Under the pieces are notes generated by a model, which saw only the letters and a program-made list of their open reading frames with translations, had not been told where the DNA came from and did not search any database. DNA of 64,000 bases from CAWCBH01 sp963793785 (GTDB lineage Bacteria > Actinomycetota > Thermoleophilia > Solirubrobacterales > 70-9). The stretch lies in contig CAWCBH010000003.1 in assembly GCA_963793785.1 (NCBI GenBank), positions 248,001-312,000 on the forward strand, in the 5' to 3' direction. Both the position numbers and the translations under genes were made by a program. Position 1 is the first letter of the stretch, and every line of letters begins with the position of its first letter. Below, piece after piece: positions 7,781-15,897 of this stretch.

Positions 7781-8368
7781 GTGTCCGACCAGTTGAACGG
7801 CAGGCGCATCGCATTCCTGGTCGCCAACGAAGGTGTCGAGGAGGTCGAGCTCACCGAGCCGCTGGAGGCGGTTCGCGAAGCCGGCGCCGAGGTCGATCTG
7901 ATCGCCCCCGAGCGGGAATCGATCCAGGCTTTCAACCACCTCGACAAGGGCGAGACGTTCGAGCCCGACAAGGCGCTTGACGAAGCCGAGGCGTCCGACT
8001 ACGACGGGCTGGTGCTGCCGGGTGGAGTCGCGAACCCCGACTTCCTGCGCACCGACGCCCGGGCGGTGAGCTTCACGCGGGACTTCTTCGACGCCGGCAA
8101 GCCGGTTGGCGCGATCTGCCACGCCCCCTGGACCCTGGTCGAGGCGGACGTGGTGCGCGACCGCACGCTCACCTCTTGGCCGAGCCTGAAGACGGACATC
8201 CGCAATGCCGGTGGCGAGTGGGTCGACGAGGAAGTGCATGTCGACCAGGGCCTTGTCACCAGCCGTAAGCCCGACGACCTGGAGGCATTCTGCGCCAAGA
8301 TCGTCGAGGAGTTCGCCGAGGGCGAGCATCAGGGCCAGCGGCCCGAGGCGGCGTCGGCTCGTGCCTGA
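7781..8368 (+). CDS. DJ-1/PfpI-family protein
   Basis: 195 residues of the class I glutamine-amidotransferase-like fold: the acid loop NEGVEEVEL (Glu17), DGLVLPGGVANPD oxyanion region and the nucleophile elbow GAICHAPW with Cys113-His114. This is the PfpI/YhbO/YajL subgroup, annotated variously as stress-inducible protease or protein deglycase; which activity applies cannot be read here. GTG at 7781 follows AAAGGAG. The 3' end overlaps the next gene by eight bases. The sequence ahead carries a GGGTAG -10 element, in line with a stress role. Confidence 0.9.
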   Translation: MSDQLNGRRIAFLVANEGVEEVELTEPLEAVREAGAEVDLIAPERESIQAFNHLDKGETFEPDKALDEAEASDYDGLVLPGGVANPDFLRTDARAVSFTRDFFDAGKPVGAICHAPWTLVEADVVRDRTLTSWPSLKTDIRNAGGEWVDEEVHVDQGLVTSRKPDDLEAFCAKIVEEFAEGEHQGQRPEAASARA

Positions 8369-8708
8369 GCGCGATCCAGACCTGCCGTCGCGCGAGGATT
8401 CGGAAGCTCCGGATCCACAGGTGACGGAGGAGACCGAGGCGGCGGCCGCGGAGGCCGCCGCCATCGGCGGCGATGCCGGTGAGAGCGGGGTCGACCCGGC
8501 TCAGCGCCCATTGCGCGAGGCCGGCCAGGGTGAGTCGGAGGGCTTCGAGGAGGCGGAGCGGGAACTGATCGAGAACGCAAGCCATGACGAGTCGCGTGGC
8601 TTCCCCGAGCAGGACATTCCCGAGCCCGAGCAGCCCACCGACGCAACTTTCGGCGAAGGCGATTCAGCGTCGCCCCCGGATGGGGCCGACACGGACGCCG
8701 AAGACTGA
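8361..8708 (+). CDS. Acidic, low-complexity hypothetical protein
   Basis: A 115-residue, strongly acidic, Ala/Glu/Asp/Pro-rich protein without aromatic core, predicted to be disordered. The best-ordered part is GFEEAERELIENASHDE, followed by SRGFPEQDIPEPEQP. Similar acidic proteins are common in this bacterial class, but I know no function. The GTG at 8361 overlaps the end of the PfpI gene in a different frame, so the two are translationally coupled and probably share the stress promoter. Confidence 0.65.
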   Translation: MPERDPDLPSREDSEAPDPQVTEETEAAAAEAAAIGGDAGESGVDPAQRPLREAGQGESEGFEEAERELIENASHDESRGFPEQDIPEPEQPTDATFGEGDSASPPDGADTDAED

Positions 8709-8750
8709 AGGCGCGAGCGCCGAGCCGCGAGGCCGGCGGACCCGCAGCAG

Positions 8751-9170
8751 TCAGTTGTTGGGCGGGGCGGCGCTGATGTCCGCCAGCGCCGAGCGCTCGT
8801 CGCGCGCGACCGCCAGATCGCCGATCGAGACGATGCCGACCGCCTCGGTGCCCTCGACCACGGGTAGGCGCCGGACATTGGCATCCCGCATCCTCTGCAC
8901 CGCGTCGTCGATGCTGTCGCCGGGCGAGAGGGTCGTCGCGTCGCTGGTGGCGATCGTCCCGACCTTGACCGAGTCGGGATCCCTGCCGTCCGCGACCGCC
9001 CGCACGACGATGTCGCGGTCGGTGAGGATGCCGCTGACCCGGCCTTCCTCGAGCACGATCACGGCTCCGAAGTTGCCGTCGCGCATCGCCTTCGCCGCGT
9101 CGGTGGCGCTGTCGTCGGCGTCGCAGGTGGCGGGACCGCTGGTCATCACCGATTCAACTTTGTCTGCCAT
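8751..9170 (-). CDS. Tandem CBS-domain protein
   Basis: 139 residues made of two CBS motifs: VMTSGPATCDADDSATDAAK to GILTDRDIVVRAVA, and ATTLSPGDSIDDAVQRMRD to GIVSIGDLAVA. Stand-alone CBS pairs (Bateman modules) bind adenine nucleotides and act as energy or stress sensors or as dimer partners; the ligand is not readable. GGAGGGAGAA precedes the ATG at 9170. The gene has its own SigB-type promoter on the minus strand. Confidence 0.92.
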   Translation of the reverse strand: MADKVESVMTSGPATCDADDSATDAAKAMRDGNFGAVIVLEEGRVSGILTDRDIVVRAVADGRDPDSVKVGTIATSDATTLSPGDSIDDAVQRMRDANVRRLPVVEGTEAVGIVSIGDLAVARDERSALADISAAPPNN

Positions 9171-9209
9171 CTTTTCTCCCTCCGCTTGGATGCTCTGCTG
9201 AGCTCGCGT

Positions 9210-9235
9210 CTACCCGTGTCCCGGTCGACGGAAAC
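9210..9235 (-). promoter_or_regulatory. SigB/SigF-type promoter of the CBS gene
   Basis: On the minus strand GTTT (9235-9232), 16-base spacer, GGGTAG (9215-9210), about 40 bases before the ATG. Confidence 0.65.
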
Positions 9236-9337
9236 GGAGGACACCCCACGGCGCTAGCCTTCCTCGGGTCGAGTCGCGCCGGGCGACCCTCAGGGAAGGA
9301 GAAAACGACGACCGGCAGATGGGGAGGCCCACCATGG

Positions 9338-11815
9338 ATGGGGGGCCGAGCGGGTTTGCGTGGCGCCGATTGGGCGGGTCTGGTTCCGAGCATCGTCGCC
9401 TTGGCGGTCTTGGTGATCCTCGACGTCGCGTTGGCCGGGGCCGACGCGATCATCGTCACTTCCTACGCGCTGGCTCCGTTCGTCGCCGCGATCGCCGGCG
9501 GGCGCTGGTCGACCGCGCTGGTCGGAGCCTTGGCGATCCTGCTCGCGGTGGCGAGCGGGCTCTGGGACGAGAACGCGGGCGAGGGGGACTATCTGGTCCG
9601 GGTCGGGATCGTTGCCGCTGCATCCGGCTTCGCGGTCATGGCCGCCCGCTCCCAGGCCCAGTCTGCCGCCACCATGGCCCGGTTCACGCTCCTCAACGAC
9701 GTCAGCGCCGCGGCCGACGGCTCGCTGCCGCTGGCCCAGACGATGCGGCTGATCAGCGGCGTTCTGGTGCCGGGAATGGCCGACTTCTGCCTCGTCGACA
9801 CGGTTGCGGACGGTCGGATCGATCGGGTCGCGGTGCGCGCCGCCGGCAGCAGGCGCGAGGAGGTGGAGCAGCGATTGCTGGAGCGACCGCCTTCGCTTCC
9901 CGACGAGATCCTCGAAGTCTCCGATACGACCCTGGTCGAGCCCCGCTTCTGGCCGCGGATGACAGAGGAGCACCTGCGCTCGATCGCTCATGACGAAGAC
10001 GATCTGACTTTCCTGCGAAGCCTCGAAGTGCGCTCGGCGGTCACCGTCGCGTTGACCGCCCGCGGCCGCCGCGTCGGGGCGCTGACGCTGGTCACCGCCT
10101 GGTCCGGGCGGCGCTACGGGCGCGACGACCTTCGTTTTGCCGACGTGCTCGGCGACCGTGTGGCGTTGGCGCTCGACAACGCGGGGCTGTTCTCGGACCT
10201 GCAGAGCGTCGAACGCCGAATGGACACCGTGATGGCCGTTCTCGACGAGGCGGTCCTGATCCATGACCGATCCAGCCGACTCGTGTTCGCCAACGCCGCA
10301 GCCGCCAGGCTGCTCGGCTTCGGCTCTCCGGAGGAGCTTCTCGAGGCTCCGCGCGGCGCGATCAGGGACCGCTTCGACCTCTACGACGAGGCCGGCGCTG
10401 CATTGAGCGGGGACGACTTCTCCGCCGGGCCCGCCCTTCGCGGCGAGGAGCCGGGGCCGCTGATCATGCGGGCAATCTCCCGTCGCAGCGGCGAGGAGAT
10501 CTGGTTGCGATCGAGATCGCGACCGGTGGAGGGACCCGATCAGCAGCCTCTTTATGCCGTCACGGCGCTCGAGAACGTGACCGACATCAAGCAGCGCGAG
10601 TTCGAGCAGACGCTCCTCGCCAGGCTCGGAGATGTGGGGGAAACGGCGCTTCAGTACGACGAGGCCGTCGGGGCGCTGGCGGAGCTGCTGATCCCCCAGC
10701 TCGCCGACTGGTGCAGCGTCTATGCGGCTCGGCCGAACGGGGCTGTCGAGGAGGTTGCCGCCGCACCGTTGCAGCCCGGCCCGCCACCGGAAGTGGTCGA
10801 TGCGATCAACGCCTACATGGCCGGCGCCCCCGACGAGCCGGGGTCGGCCACGGTGCTCCGAGGCGGCGAGCCTGTCCCGATCGAGGTGGCCCGCGGATCG
10901 GCGCTGTTGCTACCGCTTCTCGCTCGCGGCGCGGTGGTCGGAGCGCTGGTCCTCTTCAACGACGTCGATCGCCGTCCCTTTGACCAGATCGATTGGGACC
11001 TGGGCCGTAAGGTGGCGTCGCGCGCCGCGATCACGCTCGACAATGCCCGCCTGGCAAGTGAGCGGAGCGAGATCGCGGAGACCCTCCAGCAGGGTCTCCT
11101 GCCGACGCCGATCCCGAACATCCCGAGCTGGTCCGTCGCCGCCCTTTACCGGCCGGCCGGCGCCGAGAACGAGGTCGGGGGTGATTTCTATGACGCCTTC
11201 CCGTTTCGGGGCGGCTGGATGCTGGTGATCGGCGACGTGACCGGGCGCGGCGCCACCGCCGCCTCGATCACGGCAGCCGCGCGCTACACGTTGCGAACCG
11301 CAAGCGTCCTCACCGGGGATCCTCTGGTCGCGCTTGCGGCTCTCAATCGCGACTTGGTCGCGAGAGAGGATCCGTCCCTGTGCAGCGTCGCCGCGCTGGC
11401 GCTGCGCGAGCACGATCCGGAGGTTCGAATCGCCGTCGCCGGGCATCCCTCGCCGCTGTTGCTGACGGGAGCCGAGGTCCGGGAGGCGGCGGGCTCGGGA
11501 CCGGTGCTGGGTGCGTTTGCCGACGGCAGCTGGGAGTTGAGCTCGGAAAGGCTCAATCCCGGCGACCAGCTGATCGTCTACACCGACGGTGTCACCGAAG
11601 CGGCGAGCGCCGCGGGTCGTTTCGGCGAGCAGCGACTGCGGGAGCGGTTGGCCGGTTGCCCGAGCCCCGCGGTCTCGGTGCAGCGCCTCGAGCAGGCTCT
11701 GGAGGCTTTCTGCGAGGGCACCCTTCACGACGACGCGGCGGTGCTGGCGCTGAGTCCTTCGGCGGGTCTCCTCGCCGACCAGGTGGATTCCGCTCTGGAG
11801 GTCGCTGGGCGTTGA
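9338..11815 (+). CDS. SpoIIE-family PP2C phosphatase with GAF-PAS-GAF sensor
   Basis: 825 residues. A hydrophobic N-terminal region (about 14-105, several transmembrane helices) is followed by a GAF-like domain (about 118-285), a PAS domain (about 295-415, AVLDEAVLIHDRSSRLVFAN), a second GAF (about 425-575) and a C-terminal SpoIIE/RsbU phosphatase. The phosphatase metal motifs are EVGGDFYDAF, IGDVTGRG and IVYTDGVTEA. The family dephosphorylates STAS antagonists, so the product at 7254-7616 is the natural substrate. The start is uncertain by a few codons (ATG at 9334 is out of frame). TTG of the next gene overlaps its stop. Confidence 0.9.
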   Translation: MGGRAGLRGADWAGLVPSIVALAVLVILDVALAGADAIIVTSYALAPFVAAIAGGRWSTALVGALAILLAVASGLWDENAGEGDYLVRVGIVAAASGFAVMAARSQAQSAATMARFTLLNDVSAAADGSLPLAQTMRLISGVLVPGMADFCLVDTVADGRIDRVAVRAAGSRREEVEQRLLERPPSLPDEILEVSDTTLVEPRFWPRMTEEHLRSIAHDEDDLTFLRSLEVRSAVTVALTARGRRVGALTLVTAWSGRRYGRDDLRFADVLGDRVALALDNAGLFSDLQSVERRMDTVMAVLDEAVLIHDRSSRLVFANAAAARLLGFGSPEELLEAPRGAIRDRFDLYDEAGAALSGDDFSAGPALRGEEPGPLIMRAISRRSGEEIWLRSRSRPVEGPDQQPLYAVTALENVTDIKQREFEQTLLARLGDVGETALQYDEAVGALAELLIPQLADWCSVYAARPNGAVEEVAAAPLQPGPPPEVVDAINAYMAGAPDEPGSATVLRGGEPVPIEVARGSALLLPLLARGAVVGALVLFNDVDRRPFDQIDWDLGRKVASRAAITLDNARLASERSEIAETLQQGLLPTPIPNIPSWSVAALYRPAGAENEVGGDFYDAFPFRGGWMLVIGDVTGRGATAASITAAARYTLRTASVLTGDPLVALAALNRDLVAREDPSLCSVAALALREHDPEVRIAVAGHPSPLLLTGAEVREAAGSGPVLGAFADGSWELSSERLNPGDQLIVYTDGVTEAASAAGRFGEQRLRERLAGCPSPAVSVQRLEQALEAFCEGTLHDDAAVLALSPSAGLLADQVDSALEVAGR

Positions 11816-12225
11816 CCGCGGAGCCCGGGCTGCTGATCGAGCGCCTCTTCGACGCCTTCAACCGGCGCGCCGGGGCTGAGATCGCCGCCCTCTGTCACGA
11901 GGAGGTCGAGTTCGCGCCGATGACCGGAGCGCTGGCCGGGCGAACAACCGCCTACCGCGGCCGCGAGGGCCTTGTCGAGTATCTGGGTGACGTGGAGCGA
12001 GTCTGGGAGGAGCTCCTGGTCACCGTGCACGACACCTACGTCGAAGGGGAGCTGATTCTGGCTGCGGGGCGGGTCTATGCACGCAGCCGCGAGATCGGTT
12101 TGCGAGACCTGCCGGTGACCTGGCATTGGCGCCTCAAGGATGGACTCTTCCTCTACGGGCGGGTGTTCGACGATCCCGCCGAGGCGTTGCAGGCGCTGCG
12201 AGACCGCTCCCACACCGTCGCGTAG
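11812..12225 (+). CDS. SnoaL/NTF2-like protein
   Basis: 137 residues with the SnoaL-like layout: LLIERLFDAFNRRAGAEIAALCHEEVEFAP at the start, YRGREGLVEYLGDVERVWEEL in the middle and a hydrophobic WHWRLKDGLFLYGRVFDDPAEAL end. The fold forms a cone-shaped pocket used for binding or catalysis in many unrelated reactions, so substrate is unknown. The TTG at 11812 overlaps the TGA of the phosphatase gene (TTGA), which argues for one transcript and possible regulation by the same stress pathway. Confidence 0.72.
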   Translation: MTAEPGLLIERLFDAFNRRAGAEIAALCHEEVEFAPMTGALAGRTTAYRGREGLVEYLGDVERVWEELLVTVHDTYVEGELILAAGRVYARSREIGLRDLPVTWHWRLKDGLFLYGRVFDDPAEALQALRDRSHTVA

Positions 12226-12243
12226 TCGGATTAACCCATCGAG

Positions 12244-12270
12244 GTTTCAGCTTCCCGGGCTTGGGGGTAG
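12244..12270 (+). promoter_or_regulatory. SigB/SigF-type promoter of the RsbW-like gene
   Basis: GTTT (12244-12247), 17-base spacer, GGGTAG (12265-12270), with a 90-base leader. The site would make the anti-sigma gene part of the regulon it controls. Confidence 0.45.
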
Positions 12271-12359
12271 CGACAAGAGAGGCGCGCCCTGCGAGGCAAG
12301 GCGCGACGGACAATCGAGAGCGTCTTCGAACCGGAGCGTCCCACCGGAATGAGCGTGAC

Positions 12360-13193
12360 ATGTTGACCAGCGACGGGAACGGGGGACTTCAGATCACCCT
12401 GCCCGCGGCCGCGGAGAACGTCGCTCTGGTGCGCCACGCAGTCAGCGGTCTGGCGGAGACGGTTGGCATGGACGAGGCGGGGATCGCCGATCTGAAAACC
12501 GTCGTCACCGAGTCCTGCTCCAACGTCGTCGTCCACGCCTACGACGGCGATCCCGGGCCGTTGGAAGTCGAGGCCCTGCCGGAGGACGACCATCTGGTCG
12601 TGGTCGTCCGCGACCATGGGGCGGGGATCAGGCCCCAGGCCGAGCTCGAGCGCTCCAGCCTGCGACTCGGCCTCTCCCTGATCGCCGCGATGTCGCAGAG
12701 CTTCGCGATCTCCGGCGGGCTCGGCAGGGGTACCGAGATCACGATGCGGCTTCCCCTCTCATCGCGGCCCGGCGATACCGAGCCGACACCGGCGCGCGAG
12801 GCGGAGCCGGATCAGGCGACGACCTTGACGATGGGCCGACCCGAGATGCTGAAGCCGGTCTTGGCGCGGGTGGTGGGAGCCCTTGCGGCGAGGCGAGACT
12901 TGACCATCGACCGTCTTTCGGACGCCGTCCTGCTCACCGACGCGATCTCCGCCGATGCCCCCAGCGGGTTCCTCGACGACAAGGTTCGCATCGACCTTCG
13001 CGATCGGGAGGAGGGGATCGACCTCCGCATCGGGCCGATGCAGGCCGGAGCCGCGGAGCGCCTGCGGCGAGGCCTTGAGCTGCCCGATGTCGGCAGCCTG
13101 GAGAAGCTCGCGGACGAGCTGGCGGTGGAGCGAGAGGGCGACGGCGAGTACATGCTGGTGCATTTCGCCGCACCGGACCTTCGCAACGGTTAG
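12360..13193 (+). CDS. RsbW-like anti-sigma ATPase, two-domain
   Basis: 277 residues. Residues 15-135 are a GHKL/HATPase of the RsbW/SpoIIAB type: N-box TESCSNVVVHAYD (Glu51, Asn55), G1 box RDHGAGI and the GLSLIAAMS lid. After a Pro/Glu linker (about 136-155) a second part (about 160-270, LARVVGALAARRDLTIDRLSDAVLL to DLRIGPMQAGAAERL) repeats the same strand-helix order but lacks the nucleotide boxes, so I read it as a degenerate copy. The expected role is to phosphorylate the STAS antagonist and hold the sigma factor inactive. The gene converges on the sigma gene with a 4-base overlap. Confidence 0.82.
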   Translation: MLTSDGNGGLQITLPAAAENVALVRHAVSGLAETVGMDEAGIADLKTVVTESCSNVVVHAYDGDPGPLEVEALPEDDHLVVVVRDHGAGIRPQAELERSSLRLGLSLIAAMSQSFAISGGLGRGTEITMRLPLSSRPGDTEPTPAREAEPDQATTLTMGRPEMLKPVLARVVGALAARRDLTIDRLSDAVLLTDAISADAPSGFLDDKVRIDLRDREEGIDLRIGPMQAGAAERLRRGLELPDVGSLEKLADELAVEREGDGEYMLVHFAAPDLRNG

Positions 13194-14002
13194 CGCTCCG
13201 GCCCGGAGTCCTGCGAGCGCTCCTCCTCCTCGATCCGCTCGCGAATCCGTTCCAGGGTGCGCCGCAGGATGCGGGAGACGTGCATCTGTGAGTGCCCGAT
13301 CCGTTCCGCGATCTGCGACTGGGTCATGTCCTCGACGAAGCGCAGCCGTAGGACCAGCCGCTCACGTTCGTTGAGATGGGGGATCGCCTCCTCGAGCGCG
13401 ATCCGGCCCTCGATCAGCTCGAAGCCCTCGTCCTCCCGACCGATCCATTCTCGCGCCGGAGCGTCGTCGGAGTCCTCGCCGGGGGCCGGGCGGTCCAGCG
13501 ATAGAGGCCTGCGGTTGTGGTTTGCCTCGAGGACTTCGAGCACGTCGGACTCGTCGACCTGCATCCGCTCGGCTATCTCCCGGATCGAGGGGGATCGCTG
13601 CAGGTCACGGGTCAGCTCGGTGACGGCCTTGTCGACCGCCGCCATCTGGTCGTGCAATCCGCGCGGCACCCGCACCGTCCAGACGCGGTCGCGGAAATGC
13701 CGCTTCAACTCGCCCAGTATCGTCGGCGCGGCGAAGGCCGCGAACGGCGTCCCGCGCTCCGGGTCGAACCGGTCGATGGCGCTGATCAGGCCGAGGCTGG
13801 CCACCTGGATCAGGTCGTCGACCGACTCGCTGGCGCCCCGATAGCGCATCGCCAGACCGCGGGCGAAGGACAGGTAACGGCGTGCCAGCTCCTCGCGGAT
13901 GGCCGGATCGCGGGTGCGGGAGAACTGCTCCCAGAGCTGGCTCTCGCTGGCGAGCTCGACGCTCAGCGGAGCGCCTGCCTGAATAGCGTCGTCTTGCTGC
14001 AA
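13190..14002 (-). CDS. SigB/SigF/SigG-subfamily sigma factor
   Basis: 270 residues with regions 2 (GLAMRYRGASESVDDLIQVASLGLISAIDRFDPERG and the following TPFAAFAAPTILGELKRHFRD), 3 (SPSIREIAERMQVDESDV) and 4 (LNERERLVLRLRFVEDMTQSQIAERIGHSQMHVSRILRR). The FAAFAAPTI-GELKRHFRD-WTVRVPR string is characteristic of the SigB/F/G group. TTG at 14002 is the start, with GGAGGGGAG directly before it. It should direct transcription from GTTT-N-GGGTA sites such as those found near csbD, CBS, SOD and BrkB. It faces its presumed anti-sigma gene tail to tail. Confidence 0.92.
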   Translation of the reverse strand: MQQDDAIQAGAPLSVELASESQLWEQFSRTRDPAIREELARRYLSFARGLAMRYRGASESVDDLIQVASLGLISAIDRFDPERGTPFAAFAAPTILGELKRHFRDRVWTVRVPRGLHDQMAAVDKAVTELTRDLQRSPSIREIAERMQVDESDVLEVLEANHNRRPLSLDRPAPGEDSDDAPAREWIGREDEGFELIEGRIALEEAIPHLNERERLVLRLRFVEDMTQSQIAERIGHSQMHVSRILRRTLERIRERIEEEERSQDSGPER

Positions 14003-14139
14003 CTCCCCTCCAGAGATGGACGCCGGACCGAGCTACACGTTCCGGCGCTGCCCTGGAGTCTGACTAGGACCGTGCAGCGCCCGGCGGATGCCGTAGGAAT
14101 GTTTACCCGATCCGGGGCCGTTGGTTACCCGGTTCCTAC

Positions 14140-15180
14140 CTACTCGAGCAGCCGCAGAACCGCCGCCTCGATCTCTTCGCGGTCGGCGAACTCGTCCGGG
14201 CCGGTCTCGGCGAGAACCCTCCGCAGCGAGGTGCGGAGAAGGTTGCCGGAATCGAAGCGGTCGAATACCCGCGGATCGATGTAGGAGGCGCGGCAGACCG
14301 CCGGGGTGTTGTGCAGGTACCGGGCCACGTCCTCGACGACCGCGTTGGCCATCCGCTTGCGCGCCGCCTTCGTCCGCGGCGGGTCCTCGGCGCTGCGGGC
14401 GGCTAGCCCGACGGCGGCGAGAACGGTCGCGTTCCAGGTCCGGAAGTCCTTGGCCGAGAAGTCGCCGCCCGCGGTCTCCTTCAGGTAGTCGTTGATGTCG
14501 GCGGCCTTGACGTCGACCCAATCCCGGCCCTGACGGTAGGCGAGCAGCTCGCGCCCTCCGCCCTTGCGGCGGGCGAGTCCCCGCAGCAGCTTCACCGTCG
14601 CGTCGTCGTCGAGGGTCTGGACGTGGCGCTTGGCGCCCTTTGCCTTGTAGTCGAAGACGGCGCTCCCGCCTTCGAAGCGGAGATGTCGCCGGCGCAGGGT
14701 CGAGAGGCCGAAGGTCTCGTTCTCGGCCGTGTACTGGTCGCTGCCGACACGAAAGAAGCCGAGATCGAGCAGCCGAACCGCCCCGCCGAGGACCCGGGCG
14801 CGACCCAGGCCCTGCTGGGCGAGGTCCTTGCTGACGCGATTGCGAAGCCGTGGCAGCGCCCTGGCGAAGTCGATCATCTCGTCGAACTTCTCCCTGTCCC
14901 GGCTCTCGCGCCACTGGTCGTGGTAGCGGTACTGCTTGCGTCCGGCCGCGTCGACGCCGGTGGCCTGGATGTGGCCGTTCGGGTGCGGGCAGATCCAGAC
15001 CTCCTTCCAGGCCGGCGGGATTGCCAGCTCGCGGATGCGATCCAGCGTCTCCGCGTCCTGAATCGTCTCCCCGTCGTCCTCGTGATAGCTGAAGCCGCGA
15101 CCGCGACCGACCCTCCGGATCCCCGGTCCCGCGCAGTCGGCTCTTCGCAATCTCGGCATCGGATTGGGCCCGCGAATCAT
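14140..15180 (-). CDS. DNA topoisomerase IB
   Basis: 346 residues of the poxvirus/bacterial type IB topoisomerase family. Visible marks are GRGRGFSYHEDDGETI and IPPAWKEVWICPHPNGHIQATG at the N-terminus, the catalytic-arginine segment GFFRVGSDQYTAENETFGLSTL, DFRTWNATV, and the tyrosine motif CRASYIDPRVFDRF near the C-terminus. It relaxes supercoils by a 3'-phosphotyrosyl intermediate. An internal ATG at 15159 is an alternative start. The gene is divergent from the SOD gene, and the short shared region (15181-15286) holds the SOD promoter. Confidence 0.93.
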   Translation of the reverse strand: MIRGPNPMPRLRRADCAGPGIRRVGRGRGFSYHEDDGETIQDAETLDRIRELAIPPAWKEVWICPHPNGHIQATGVDAAGRKQYRYHDQWRESRDREKFDEMIDFARALPRLRNRVSKDLAQQGLGRARVLGGAVRLLDLGFFRVGSDQYTAENETFGLSTLRRRHLRFEGGSAVFDYKAKGAKRHVQTLDDDATVKLLRGLARRKGGGRELLAYRQGRDWVDVKAADINDYLKETAGGDFSAKDFRTWNATVLAAVGLAARSAEDPPRTKAARKRMANAVVEDVARYLHNTPAVCRASYIDPRVFDRFDSGNLLRTSLRRVLAETGPDEFADREEIEAAVLRLLE

Positions 15181-15212
15181 TCTTCCCGCACTGCGACTTC
15201 GTCAATCTGGCT

Positions 15213-15236
15213 GTTTGAGCCACTGCCGGCGGGTAC
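15213..15236 (+). promoter_or_regulatory. SigB/SigF-type promoter of the SOD gene
   Basis: GTTT (15213-15216), 14-base spacer, GGGTAC (15231-15236), about 50 bases before the ATG. It fits GNNT-N14-16-GGGTA[CT] exactly. Confidence 0.65.
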
Positions 15237-15286
15237 CCCCCGTCGCTAGGCTCATTGAATCCCGCCGAACAAGGAGGAGCAGCGCC

Positions 15287-15895
15287 ATGGCCTACTCGGT
15301 CCCCGACCTTCCCTATGACTACGACGCCCTCGAGCCTCACATCGACGAGGCGACGATGCGAGTCCATCACGACAAGCACCATCAGGCCTACGTCGACAAG
15401 GCCAACGCCGCCCTAGAGGGCACCGACGCGGCCGACAAGGACGTCGAAGAGGTGCTGCGCGACCTCGGCAGCCTGCCCGACGACAAGCAGGGCCCGGTGC
15501 GAAACAACGGCGGCGGTCACTACAACCACTCGCTGTTCTGGAAGATGCTCAGCCCCGACGGCGGCGGTGAGCCCGGAGGAGACCTGGGTGCGGCGATCGA
15601 CGAGAAGTTCGGCTCCTTCGACGACTTCAAGGAGGAGTTCAAGAACGCCGGCGTCGGCCAGTTCGGCTCCGGGTGGGCGTGGCTGGTCCACGATGGCTCC
15701 GGGCTGGCGGTGACCTCGACTCCGAACCAGGACTCGCCTGTCTCCGACGGCCAGACCCCCCTGCTCGGCTGCGACGTCTGGGAGCACGCCTACTACCTCA
15801 AGTACCAGAACAAGCGCCCGGACTACATCGAGGCCTTCTGGGAGGTCGTCAACTGGGATTACGTGGGCGAGCGCTACGGAGAGGCTTCCGCCTAG
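15287..15895 (+). CDS. Superoxide dismutase, Mn-type
   Basis: 202 residues of the Fe/Mn superoxide dismutase family. Metal ligands are His27 (MRVHHDKHHQAY), His81 (GGGHYNHSLFW), Asp163 and His167 (CDVWEHAYYLKY). Gly77 and Gln148 (STPNQDSP) follow the Mn-type pattern rather than the Fe-type. ATG at 15287 is preceded by AAGGAGGAG. There is no signal peptide, so it acts in the cytoplasm. The upstream GTTT-N14-GGGTAC element places it under the general-stress sigma factor encoded 1.3 kb away. A cupredoxin gene starts two bases after its stop. Confidence 0.95.
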   Translation: MAYSVPDLPYDYDALEPHIDEATMRVHHDKHHQAYVDKANAALEGTDAADKDVEEVLRDLGSLPDDKQGPVRNNGGGHYNHSLFWKMLSPDGGGEPGGDLGAAIDEKFGSFDDFKEEFKNAGVGQFGSGWAWLVHDGSGLAVTSTPNQDSPVSDGQTPLLGCDVWEHAYYLKYQNKRPDYIEAFWEVVNWDYVGERYGEASA

Positions 15896-15897
15896 GC

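Noticed and set aside
8361..8708. Acidic protein as a mere shadow frame
   Set aside because: Kept as a gene: it continues well beyond the PfpI stop, has a plausible coupled GTG, and its composition matches acidic proteins common in this class.
14091..14135. Autoregulatory GGGTAA promoter before the sigma factor gene
   Set aside because: Two GGGTAA words lie on the minus strand, but neither has a GTTT-like -35 at 14-17 bases.
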